DNA of 55,796 nucleotides. Origin: CAXBPY01 sp003455275. GTDB lineage: Bacteria > Bacteroidota > Bacteroidia > Chitinophagales > UBA10324. The translations under genes were made by a program, and so were the position numbers. The DNA is taken from contig CAXBPY010000015.1 in the NCBI GenBank assembly GCA_963977675.1, forward strand, positions 1-55,796, written 5' to 3'. Under the pieces are notes generated by a model, which did not search any database, had not been told where the DNA came from, and saw only the letters and a list, made by a program, of their open reading frames with translations. Shown here piece after piece: positions 32,796 to 40,709 of the stretch (position 1 is the stretch's first letter; the number at the start of each line of letters is the position of its first letter).

Positions 32796-33709
32796 TTCCT
32801 TAATGCTCTTTTCTTAAACATATTAATCAGTGAAACCACATAATCATTTTCAGTTTTGATTGATTCCAACTGAGCACCGCTCTTTCCAAACAGGTCTTTC
32901 ATCATTCGCATGTTCACTTGAAAATCTTTTGCATATTTTTTCAATAGATTCTTATCTGAAGTGTTGATCCAAAAATCTTTTCCGGTTTCAGAATCTTTCA
33001 CTTTCACTAAACCAATGTCAGGAAGATTTGCTTCGCGCTCGTCGTAAATGTGCAAGCCAATCAAATCATGTTTCTTACCAATGATGTTGAGCGATTTGAT
33101 AAAATCTTTTTGCGAAGCACCATCCGCATTTTGATGAATGAAATCTGAAATCAAAAAGGTGATGCACTTTTTCTTCACCACATTATTCAGATACTTAAGT
33201 GCAGCAGCAATGTTGGTTCCTTTATGCTTAGGAGTGAAATCATAAATCTCTGAAATAATTCTAAGAATATGAGTCTTCCCTTTTTTCGGCGGAATAAATT
33301 TCTCAATGTGATCGCTGAAAAAAATTACTCCTACTTTATCATTATTTGTGATGGCTGAATAAGCAAGCACGCCGCATATTTCAGCAATGATGTGATTCTT
33401 AAATTCATTTTGTGTTCCGAAGAAAGATGACTGGCTTACATCAATGAGCAACATCAAAGTCAGCTCGCGCTCTTCTTCAAATATTTTTACATAGTGTTTG
33501 CTGTGCCGCGCAGTTACATTCCAGTCAATACTTTTTACATCATCACCATACTGATACTCCCGCACCTGGCTGAATGAAATTCCGCGACCCTTAAATGCAG
33601 AGTGATAGCTTCCGGAAAAAATCTGGTTTGATAATTTCCTTGTCTTGATTTCTATTTTGCGAAGTTTCCTTCGCTTTTCATCAGTGCTAACTGAAATTGT
33701 TTTTGCCAC
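32792..33709 (-). CDS. DUF58 protein of the MoxR/bat cluster
   Basis: 305 residues, soluble. The DUF58 hallmark GRGISFSQVREYQYGDD and KSIDWNVTARH are followed by a vWA-like fold (LLIDVSQSSFFGTQNEFK, TFLISDFIHQNAD). Proteins of this family accompany MoxR ATPases and are thought to act with them in protein assembly or maturation. It lies 46 bases after moxR, with a four-base overlap into the next gene. Confidence 0.88.
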   Translation of the reverse strand: MAKTISVSTDEKRRKLRKIEIKTRKLSNQIFSGSYHSAFKGRGISFSQVREYQYGDDVKSIDWNVTARHSKHYVKIFEEERELTLMLLIDVSQSSFFGTQNEFKNHIIAEICGVLAYSAITNNDKVGVIFFSDHIEKFIPPKKGKTHILRIISEIYDFTPKHKGTNIAAALKYLNNVVKKKCITFLISDFIHQNADGASQKDFIKSLNIIGKKHDLIGLHIYDEREANLPDIGLVKVKDSETGKDFWINTSDKNLLKKYAKDFQVNMRMMKDLFGKSGAQLESIKTENDYVVSLINMFKKRALRK

Positions 33710-33755
33710 AGTTCAATAAGGTGTAGGTCAGATATTGTTTTACTTTCAGATTTGA

Positions 33756-34766
33756 TTATGGAACTTCAACAGCATTTAATATTTCGCTAATCACTTCCTC
33801 AGTTGTGATGTTCTCTGCTTCGGCTTCGTAAGTCAAACCAATTCTGTGGCGCATGATATCATAACAAACAGCACGCACATCTTCCGGAATTACATAACCG
33901 CGACGCTTGATGAATGCATACGCTTTAGAAGCAATCGCGAGATTAATACTCGCACGCGGTGAACTTCCGTAACTGATAATGGTTTTCAGTTTTGCAAGTT
34001 TGTAATCTTCCGGCTTGCGCGTTGCGAAAACAATATCCAAAATGTAGTTCACAATTTTTTCATCCATGTAAACCTCACGCACCGTTTTTCTTGCATTAAG
34101 AATCTGTTCGATAGAAACTACAGGATTAATTTTCTTATCAATCATCTGCATGTTCTGCATAATGATCTGTTGCTCTTCTTCCTTCTTCGGATAACTGATA
34201 ACAGCTTTAAGCATGAAACGGTCTAACTGCGCTTCGGGCAACGGATAGGTTCCTTCCTGCTCTATTGGATTTTGAGTAGCCAGAACTAAAAATGGTTCTT
34301 CGAGTTTGTAACTGTTGTCACCAATTGTCACTTGTTTTTCCTGCATGGCCTCAAGCAAAGCGCTCTGCACTTTGGCCGGGGAACGGTTGATTTCATCTGC
34401 AAGAATGAAGTTGGCGAATATTGGACCTTTCTTCACCGTGAAATCATTTTCCTTCTGGCTGAATATTAAGGTTCCAATCAAATCGGCCGGAAGCAAATCC
34501 GGCGTGAACTGAATCCTTGAAAACTTTGCATGGATGGCTGCAGCCAGGGATTTAATTGCCAATGTTTTGGCCAGGCCGGGAACGCCTTCTAATAAAATGT
34601 GTCCGTTCGACAAGAGAGCCAGCATCAAACGCTCAATCATATATTTCTGACCGACAATAGTTTTTCCAAGCTCAATGTTCAGCAGTTCAACAAATGCACT
34701 CTCGTGGTTTATCCTTTCATTCAGTACAGAAATATCTGTAACCGGACTTGCGGTAATTTCTTCCAT
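33756..34766 (-). CDS. MoxR-family AAA+ ATPase
   Basis: 336 residues. Walker A is GVPGLAKT within HILLEGVPGLAKTLAIKSLA, Walker B is FILADEINRSP, sensor 1 is LATQNPIEQEGTYPLPEAQ, and the C-terminal lid contains GSSPRASINLAIASKAYAF. It is the first gene of the eight-gene bat operon and probably supplies ATP-driven chaperone activity to the vWA proteins. The upstream region has only a weak -7 match (CGCATTTG on the reverse strand, 34799-34806). Confidence 0.92.
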   Translation of the reverse strand: MEEITASPVTDISVLNERINHESAFVELLNIELGKTIVGQKYMIERLMLALLSNGHILLEGVPGLAKTLAIKSLAAAIHAKFSRIQFTPDLLPADLIGTLIFSQKENDFTVKKGPIFANFILADEINRSPAKVQSALLEAMQEKQVTIGDNSYKLEEPFLVLATQNPIEQEGTYPLPEAQLDRFMLKAVISYPKKEEEQQIIMQNMQMIDKKINPVVSIEQILNARKTVREVYMDEKIVNYILDIVFATRKPEDYKLAKLKTIISYGSSPRASINLAIASKAYAFIKRRGYVIPEDVRAVCYDIMRHRIGLTYEAEAENITTEEVISEILNAVEVP

Positions 34767-35413
34767 AAGGTTTGGTAAAAGTTTGGGTTAATAGTTAACA
34801 AATGCGCGCCCATTTTACAAATTCCATACCTTTTTTTTAATAAGGACTTTTTCAGATTCAGGTAAATATCAGGGCTATTAATTAGCCCAACTGGGTTCAA
34901 CTTCAACATGGCTATGGTGCCCGGCCCACGAACTATTGTTTCTCCCCAAACACAGAATTATAGGAATAGATGGCCTTGCTACTTACCCTATCTTGTTATC
35001 AAAACAATTCAGAGGTATAGAATTACCGCCTTCGGATTTTGGGAATTGAATTTATCAGCGATGCTAGGTTTAAGGACTCCGCGTTTGTTCCAACAAGATT
35101 TTTTCCTAGCGCCAAAACTTTTGTTGACGAAACAACTTCAGAAATACTCAACATAACGGGGCAGGAATTTTAGCTATGAATTTCACATAAAGTTCTTCCG
35201 AGGTCTAAATTCATTTTCAGAATTGAATTTTACTCTGGTTCCGTGATTTGAAAAAGGAGTTCCCGTTTACTATCTGCTTGTTTTGTTTTCATTAAACTCT
35301 TGTTCAATTTTTACCAGAGGCGAAGCAAATTTTATGGTTTAACAATTTTTTAAATCTCTCTTAACACTCATGTGCGCAGTGTTAAAATACTTTTCCCGAA
35401 AGTTTAATTCATT
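34767..35413. other. Gene-poor interval, possible coding remnant
   Basis: 647 bases without a convincing gene. Upstream of moxR is a perfect hairpin, GGGCTA-TTAAT-TAGCCC (34872-34888). A plus-strand frame from about 35042 to the TAG at 35172 reads like protein (GIEFISDARFKDSAFVPTRF, FPSAKTFVDETTSEILNITG) but has a stop 36 bases upstream and no clear start, so it may be a decayed gene. Reverse-strand frames also give short open stretches. A 25-base inverted repeat lies at 35361-35386. I see no tRNA or IS end. Confidence 0.3.
35361..35386. promoter_or_regulatory. Inverted repeat TTAACACT-N10-AGTGTTAA
   Basis: Two perfect 8-base arms flank a short spacer, ending 27 bases before the ATG at 35414. 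The size and place fit a dimeric repressor operator; a hairpin is the alternative. No regulator gene is adjacent. Confidence 0.45.
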
Positions 35414-35923
35414 ATGATTTGGAAAAAGGAATTGAAGAATAACCGACTTGCGTACGAGCTGATAAATAACAATTCCTTAATTGCCAGAATGGTCTTTGAT
35501 ACGAACAAAAGCTATTACGAAGCAACCTGTATTGTTGGAGATTTTCTTTACACCATTGAACGAAATGGTTTTTGGAAAACAAGAATTCAATTGAAAGAGG
35601 AGAATGGAAGAGTGGCAGGCACTGTTATTCAGGAGAGAATTCATTCGCGCAAATGGCGGATAAATATATTGAACCGAACTTATTACATCCACTATCACAA
35701 CAACCCGCTTTTGGAATTGGTGATTTACGATGAAAATTATTCTTATCTCATTACATACAAACTAAGTGTGGATGATGACAACTATGGTGCTGATGTTGAA
35801 GTTCACAATGTGGGTGTCACCAACCAGGAAAAAAATTTATTGCTAATGCTTGGATGGTATTTGTTCATGCCTATTGCTCAAGAGAACGCTATTGATTACG
35901 CTATGTTTAATTCAACATTATAA
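35414..35923 (+). CDS. Uncharacterised cytosolic beta-rich protein
   Basis: 169 residues, no signal peptide. It is made of short antiparallel-like strands with many aromatic residues (FLYTIERNGFWKTRIQLKEE, WRINILNRTYYIHYHNNPLL, ENYSYLITYKLSVDDDNYG) and a hydrophobic helix near the end (NLLLMLGWYLFMPIAQENAI). The pattern recalls LURP-one/tubby-like barrels, but I see no diagnostic motif. It ends nine bases before the lamin-tail T9SS gene and may be co-transcribed with it. Confidence 0.6.
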   Translation: MIWKKELKNNRLAYELINNNSLIARMVFDTNKSYYEATCIVGDFLYTIERNGFWKTRIQLKEENGRVAGTVIQERIHSRKWRINILNRTYYIHYHNNPLLELVIYDENYSYLITYKLSVDDDNYGADVEVHNVGVTNQEKNLLLMLGWYLFMPIAQENAIDYAMFNSTL

Positions 35924-35932
35924 AAGTTTACT

Positions 35933-37231
35933 ATGAAAAAATATTTTCTCTTCTTGTTAACAGCTATTCATAGCATAAATTTCACTGAGGCTCAATCCTT
36001 ACATGATGTAATCATTACTGAGATCAATTACAATTCTGATTCTACAGTAAATTCCGGGAATTGGATTGAGATCTACAACAGCACTTCCAATTCAATCAAT
36101 CTCGTGGATTGGTTTGTAAAAAATAATAATAATGATTTTTATACCATTGGCCCGGGAGTTTCTCTCGGCGCTCATTCTTATCTTGTTCTGGCTGAAAATA
36201 TTTTTGAGTTCAGCAGCATTTTTCCTTCTGTCACCAATGTAAATGGCCCAATGAATTTTGGGTTTAGTAATAACAACGACAACATCAGGCTTTATTCCAG
36301 TAATAGCATGTTAATATCCAGCGTGGCTTATGCCGATTCTGGTCAGTGGCCAAAAGGCGCGGATGGGAATGGAAGAACACTTGAGTTGCTTAATTATAAC
36401 GGTGACCAAAATGATCCGCTCAATTGGTTTGATGGATGCATGTTTGGCTCACCTGGAGTTGCTTACACTCCATGCAATCCTGAAATTGTTTTCAGCGAAA
36501 TCAATTACAAGAGCGCACCAACAATGGATGCCGGCGATTGGGTGGAACTTTATAATGTTTCTCAATCTGCAATTAATTTAAACCAATGGAGTTTAAAGGA
36601 TGGTGAAGACACTGACATTTATTATCTTCCTAACATCACACTGCAACCCGGAGATTACCGGGTACTGTGTCAGGATATTGGAAAATTTGTAAGCCGGCAC
36701 GCAACAGTTGGAAATATAAACGGACCATTTGGTTTTGGTTTCTCCCACAAGGGCGAGCCGATTCGATTGTTTGATGCCAATGGTAAGCTGACATACTCAG
36801 TTGTATATGACAATAAATCGCCTTGGCCCACCTCGCCGGATAGCGGAGGTTATACTCTTGAATTAAGCAACATACATGGCCACATGGATGATGGCACAAA
36901 TTGGTTTGCAGGTTGCCTTGAAGGTTCGCCAGGCGAAGTTTATGACCCTAACTGCGGAGGTAATTCTGCAGAAACAATTTCAGAGAATGTAATTCATTTT
37001 AACATTCTCAATTCACTCTCTTCTGATTTTGTTGTGGCAGAAATTTCCGGAATAAAAAATTACTCATCAACCCAGCTTTCAGTTTATGATTTGACCGGAA
37101 GAAAAATTCTTTCCGTTCCAGTCAGCAACTCAAAAACAGAAATAAATATCTCTGCACTCGTTGACGGAATTTATTTCGCTTCATTGAAAGCCGATGCAAT
37201 TTTTCTTTCAGAAAAATTTTTGAAACAATAA
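35933..37231 (+). CDS. Two-lamin-tail-domain T9SS surface protein
   Basis: 432 residues. A signal peptide (MKKYFLFLLTAIHSINFTEA) is followed by two lamin tail (LTD) domains in tandem: the first (~22-155) starts HDVIITEINYNSD with GNWIEIYNSTSNSINLVDW, the second (~183-325) starts EIVFSEINYKSAP with GDWVELYNVSQSAINLNQW. Each ends ..GSPG. A type A-like sorting domain follows (~345-432, LSVYDLTGRKILS, SALVDGIYFASLKA), without YPNP. LTDs occur in bacterial extracellular nucleases and phosphatases, but no catalytic domain is present here. Confidence 0.82.
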   Translation: MKKYFLFLLTAIHSINFTEAQSLHDVIITEINYNSDSTVNSGNWIEIYNSTSNSINLVDWFVKNNNNDFYTIGPGVSLGAHSYLVLAENIFEFSSIFPSVTNVNGPMNFGFSNNNDNIRLYSSNSMLISSVAYADSGQWPKGADGNGRTLELLNYNGDQNDPLNWFDGCMFGSPGVAYTPCNPEIVFSEINYKSAPTMDAGDWVELYNVSQSAINLNQWSLKDGEDTDIYYLPNITLQPGDYRVLCQDIGKFVSRHATVGNINGPFGFGFSHKGEPIRLFDANGKLTYSVVYDNKSPWPTSPDSGGYTLELSNIHGHMDDGTNWFAGCLEGSPGEVYDPNCGGNSAETISENVIHFNILNSLSSDFVVAEISGIKNYSSTQLSVYDLTGRKILSVPVSNSKTEINISALVDGIYFASLKADAIFLSEKFLKQ

Positions 37232-37311
37232 AGTTTTACCGGAATGTTATGAGTTAACATTCAATTTCATTCTTTATAACTCATCCATCATTTTGAATTA
37301 ACAATTCAGTT

Positions 37312-37329
37312 ATTCTCTCTGAGGAGAAT
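37312..37329 (+). promoter_or_regulatory. Shine-Dalgarno-like GAGGAGA inside a small hairpin
   Basis: ATTCTC-TCTGAG-GAGAAT forms a 6-bp stem. It contains GAGGAGA ending eight bases before the ATG at 37336. Strong SD sequences are rare in this phylum and in this window, and the stem could hide the site. Confidence 0.35.
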
Positions 37330-37335
37330 TGCCGC

Positions 37336-37872
37336 ATGAAAAAATGGTGGCTCTTATCAATTGTAATACTTGCTTCATGTGTGAAGGATAGAATTGATCT
37401 TCCTCAGTACACTCCGACATATACTTCTCCTCTTCGCATTAATGAATTCCTTGCTTCATCTACCGGAACTCCTTGGCTGAACGAGTTTGGCGTGGCGAGT
37501 GACTGGTTTGAAATCTATAATTCAAGCGACTCGACTGTTCATTTCACGCCAGGAAAATATTTCTGCACTGATGATCAAACCCGGAAGGGAAAATATGCTC
37601 TGCCTGATTTCAGTATTCCAGCTAAAAGTTTTTTTACTATTTGGTGTGATAGCGATGATACATTGGTTGATGATATTCACACTAATTTTAATTTAAAATC
37701 AAGCGGAGAATTTATTGGCTTGTATGAAGTTAAAGGAAGCGACACGATTGTAGTAGATGAAAAAACTTTCGGCGCTCAAGTAGTCGGAGTTTCTCAAGGC
37801 AGGTTTCCTGATGGAGAAAATTCGTGGTTCACAATGTCTAACCCAACTCCCGGTTTACCGAATCAGAAATGA
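37336..37872 (+). CDS. Lamin-tail-domain lipoprotein
   Basis: 178 residues with a lipoprotein signal (MKKWWLLSIVILASC, lipid Cys at 15) followed directly by one LTD (PLRINEFLASSTGTPWLNEF, SDWFEIYNSSDSTVHFTPG, SQGRFPDGENSWFTMSNPTP ending GLPNQK). It lacks a sorting domain, so it is anchored by lipid instead of by T9SS. The stop overlaps the next start by four bases (ATGA). Possibly a surface substrate-binding or scaffold lipoprotein for the cassette that follows. Confidence 0.82.
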   Translation: MKKWWLLSIVILASCVKDRIDLPQYTPTYTSPLRINEFLASSTGTPWLNEFGVASDWFEIYNSSDSTVHFTPGKYFCTDDQTRKGKYALPDFSIPAKSFFTIWCDSDDTLVDDIHTNFNLKSSGEFIGLYEVKGSDTIVVDEKTFGAQVVGVSQGRFPDGENSWFTMSNPTPGLPNQK

Positions 37873-38600
37873 AAAAAATATATTCCTGCGTTGCCGTTCT
37901 AACAACCATTTTATTAATAGCAGTTTCATACAGTTTTGTTTCTCCACGAAAAATTGTTTCAAAAAATTTTTCTGTTTTCACAAAAATTCAAGAGCCAAGT
38001 GGAATTTGCATTTTGACAAACAGTGAATGTGCTGTTGTGAGTGATCAGGGTGTTTTATACAAAACTGATTACAAAGGAAAAATTATTTCGAAAGCAAAAC
38101 AAGAAGGAACTGACTTCGAAGATGTGTGCCTTGCAAACGGAAACCTTTTTGTAAGCGATGAAAGCACACGCAGCGTATTTGTTTATGATACGGCAACACT
38201 AACGCTTCAAAAAATTATTCCGCTTCATAATTCTTCCGGAAGAAATGAAGGCTATGAGAGCATTACCTACAATTCTGATGATGGAAATTTTATTCTCGTT
38301 TCGGAAAAAGATCCGGTTGAGTTAGATGTATACGATCAGAATTTCCAGCTCATACAGATGGCCTATGTAAATGGGGTAGGAGATATTTCTTCCGCCTGTT
38401 ATTTCAATCATAAATTATTTCTGCTGAGCGATGAAGACCACTGCGTGCTTCAGCTTAATGCGAAAACTTTTTCGGAGGAAAACAGAATCAGCATCGCGGT
38501 AAACAATCCCGAAGGGTTGGCAATGACGACAGATAATTCATTTCTGATAGTAAGCGACCGTATGCAAAAACTTTTTTCATTTCAATTCACTCAACCATAG
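37869..38600 (+). CDS. SdiA-regulated-type beta-propeller protein
   Basis: 243 residues. An N-terminal hydrophobic helix (~6-26) without a lipobox suggests a membrane anchor or uncleaved signal. The rest matches the SdiA-regulated (PF06977-like) propeller: PSGICILTNSECAVVSDQG, GTDFEDVCLANGNLFVSDES, EGYESITYNSDDGNFILVSE, NPEGLAMTTDNSFLIVSD. The EG..YEs and NPEGLA repeats are diagnostic. Homologues are exported, and their ligand is not well established. It is translationally coupled to the LTD lipoprotein and lies three bases before the porin gene. Confidence 0.8.
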   Translation: MKKIYSCVAVLTTILLIAVSYSFVSPRKIVSKNFSVFTKIQEPSGICILTNSECAVVSDQGVLYKTDYKGKIISKAKQEGTDFEDVCLANGNLFVSDESTRSVFVYDTATLTLQKIIPLHNSSGRNEGYESITYNSDDGNFILVSEKDPVELDVYDQNFQLIQMAYVNGVGDISSACYFNHKLFLLSDEDHCVLQLNAKTFSEENRISIAVNNPEGLAMTTDNSFLIVSDRMQKLFSFQFTQP

Positions 38601-38603
38601 CTC

Positions 38604-39731
38604 GTGAAAAAATATTTACCCGTTCTTATTTCATTATTGTTTTTCACTGAGCTGAGTTCTGCTCAGTTTGCGCTTTATAAAGGTGATGCTTCGCTCGAAT
38701 TTTCAGGTGGAGCTGCAACATTTTTAAATAAAAGATTTTATCAAGCAGGTGATGATGTTCATGACAAGGACAGAATCGGAATTGATTATGCTTTTCTGGA
38801 AATGAAAATGCGTAAAGGAAGAAACTGGCGGGCGGTTTTGAAAACTGAATTCATAGATGCAAATGCCGGAATCACTTTCGATCAGAACTTGATGCTGAAG
38901 AAAGCATTCTTACAATATGAAACTGCACACACCGGAACATTTGTAAAACTTGGGTATGATAAAATTCCTTATTCCAAGCTTGGTGAAGAGTCAGGATTCA
39001 AATCTCCATTTCAAAACAGAAGTGAAGTCACGAACGGAAATTCTTTTGCATTGCGTGATGCGGGAATTGTTTTAGGACAAGAATGTTGGAGGCAGCGTGT
39101 TCAGATTTATCTAGGGGCATTTACCGGATTAGGTGAAAATTCCCTTATCGGAGATAATGATGCCTCTGGAAATTTTGAATACACTGGAAGAATTCAGTTT
39201 GCATTTCCTTCAAATCCTGATCAGGATCAAATTGATTTTCACTCAACACCACTTCCTACTATTCAGTTAGGGCTAAATGCTCTATATGCAAACAAAGTGA
39301 CTGACGACGGCGGAGATTTTTCTTATACAGTTTTTAACGGAACGAAACAAGCTGCAGGGGTTGATGCATCAATTTACTTCGAAGGTTTGTGTGTGGTAGT
39401 CGAGTCGCATCTATTTCAATTCACTCCGAATGACACGCTGCGGTTGATGCATTACATCACCGATCATTTTAATGCAGGTGGCGTGACAGCGCAGGCAACT
39501 TACTTCAGTAAAAAATTTCATTCGCTGATTGGAGTTCGCTACGACGATTACAATCCGAATGATTTAATCATGAATGATAATCGAAGGACCGTGTCACCAG
39601 TGTTCAATTTCTTCTTTCCAAACTCAGGTGCATTTGTGAAACTCCAATACAGTTATCGCCTTTCGGTAATAGAAGGAGGAAGTCCGTGGAAAGACCACGA
39701 CCTGAGAGTTGCATTCAACTATTCATTCTAA
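38604..39731 (+). CDS. Porin of the phosphate-selective (OprO/P)-like type
   Basis: 375 residues from a GTG start, with a signal peptide (MKKYLPVLISLLFFTELSSA) and a many-stranded barrel (FLEMKMRKGRNWRAVLKTEF, TGTFVKLGYDKIPYSKLGEE, SLIGVRYDDYNP) ending in LRVAFNYSF with the C-terminal Phe typical of outer-membrane proteins. The layout resembles phosphate-selective porins O and P, but anion selectivity cannot be read from it. It is the last gene of the LTD/SdiA/porin cassette. Confidence 0.75.
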   Translation: MKKYLPVLISLLFFTELSSAQFALYKGDASLEFSGGAATFLNKRFYQAGDDVHDKDRIGIDYAFLEMKMRKGRNWRAVLKTEFIDANAGITFDQNLMLKKAFLQYETAHTGTFVKLGYDKIPYSKLGEESGFKSPFQNRSEVTNGNSFALRDAGIVLGQECWRQRVQIYLGAFTGLGENSLIGDNDASGNFEYTGRIQFAFPSNPDQDQIDFHSTPLPTIQLGLNALYANKVTDDGGDFSYTVFNGTKQAAGVDASIYFEGLCVVVESHLFQFTPNDTLRLMHYITDHFNAGGVTAQATYFSKKFHSLIGVRYDDYNPNDLIMNDNRRTVSPVFNFFFPNSGAFVKLQYSYRLSVIEGGSPWKDHDLRVAFNYSF

Positions 39732-39761
39732 AAATCCAAAACCAAATCATAAATCCAAATC

Positions 39762-40610
39762 ATGAAAACTTTTTCCAAAATCATATTGCTCTTTGCAGCA
39801 ATTATTTTCTCGAACAAATCATTCGCTCAGTGGTCTAATCTTCTTTCAGAAAATGTAGATGGATGTTCAATTCCTGCATTGCCAAGCGGATTCACTTCTT
39901 ATCCCGCCGCAACTGTAGGATTCGAAACTGACAGCACAAATGCGAGTGATTGCACTAATGCAAGCGGAGGCGATAACATCGTAATCCGGAATGTGAACTC
40001 CGCAACCGGAGATTACATTTTATACTTCCCGACATTTTCCACAGTTGGAAAATCAGTTGTTTCTCTTTCATGGAATTCAAGAGTATCAACTCACTTCATG
40101 GATATGGGAAGCAGTGTAAACAGTTTAGAGTATAGCACTGACGGAAATAACTGGACTGCACTTTCATATGCTGAAAACGGACCAACCAGTGCATGGGCGC
40201 AAGTGAATAATGGTTCAACAATTGATTTCCCGTCAGGAGCTTTAGATAAAGACAGCGTTAAACTTCGTTTGAATGTTCATATAGTAAATAATACGGACGG
40301 CACTTACCGAATGGATGATATTCTTATAATAGGTTATCACGATAACTCTGGAACATTTGCCCCAAATCTTTCAGCACAACCTGAAGTAAGTGTTTATCCG
40401 AATCCTTCTTCTGGAGAAATAGTTTTAAACACACCCGACAATGGGATTTTCGAATTAACAGATGTGCTTGGCAAACAAGTAATGTTATCAGAATGTAACG
40501 CTGGAGTAATTCACCTTGATGGCTCTGCTCTTTCAAAGGGAATATATTTTATTCTGTTTACAGAAGCAGAAAGCGGAAAGCAATTCACAGCAAAATGGAT
40601 GCACCTGTGA
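39762..40610 (+). CDS. T9SS type A sorting-domain protein
   Basis: 282 residues. A signal peptide (MKTFSKIILLFAAIIFSNKS, FAQ) is followed by a jelly-roll-like domain (~22-195, YFLPTFSTVGKSVVSLSWNS-like strands, GSSVNSLEYSTDGNNWTALS, DKDSVKLRLNVHIVNN) as seen in carbohydrate-binding or choice-of-anchor domains of secreted proteins. The sorting domain starts at ~205 (VSVYPNPSSGEIVLN, FELTDVLGKQVM, SALSKGIYFILFTE). The start is flanked by aatccaaa direct repeats (39731-39761). Function unknown. Confidence 0.75.
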   Translation: MKTFSKIILLFAAIIFSNKSFAQWSNLLSENVDGCSIPALPSGFTSYPAATVGFETDSTNASDCTNASGGDNIVIRNVNSATGDYILYFPTFSTVGKSVVSLSWNSRVSTHFMDMGSSVNSLEYSTDGNNWTALSYAENGPTSAWAQVNNGSTIDFPSGALDKDSVKLRLNVHIVNNTDGTYRMDDILIIGYHDNSGTFAPNLSAQPEVSVYPNPSSGEIVLNTPDNGIFELTDVLGKQVMLSECNAGVIHLDGSALSKGIYFILFTEAESGKQFTAKWMHL

Positions 40611-40657
40611 TTTAACAAATAATCAATTCAATCATAACACGAGGGTAAAATTTTCAC

Positions 40658-40677
40658 AACACTGAAGAGTGTTTTTT
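40658..40677 (+). terminator. Terminator-like hairpin upstream of the giant gene
   Basis: AACACT-GAAG-AGTGTT is followed by a T-run, nested in a larger GGGtAAAA...TTTTtTGCCC pairing (40642-40680). It ends about 30 bases before the ATG at 40710. It may terminate the preceding transcript or attenuate transcription into the giant gene. Confidence 0.5.
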
Positions 40678-40709
40678 GCCCCACTAAAAAAATAATCAAA
40701 CCAATTTTT

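Noticed and set aside
34908..35156. 82-codon plus-strand open frame
   Set aside because: No signal, no recognisable motif, unusual composition; a different frame over the same DNA looks more protein-like.
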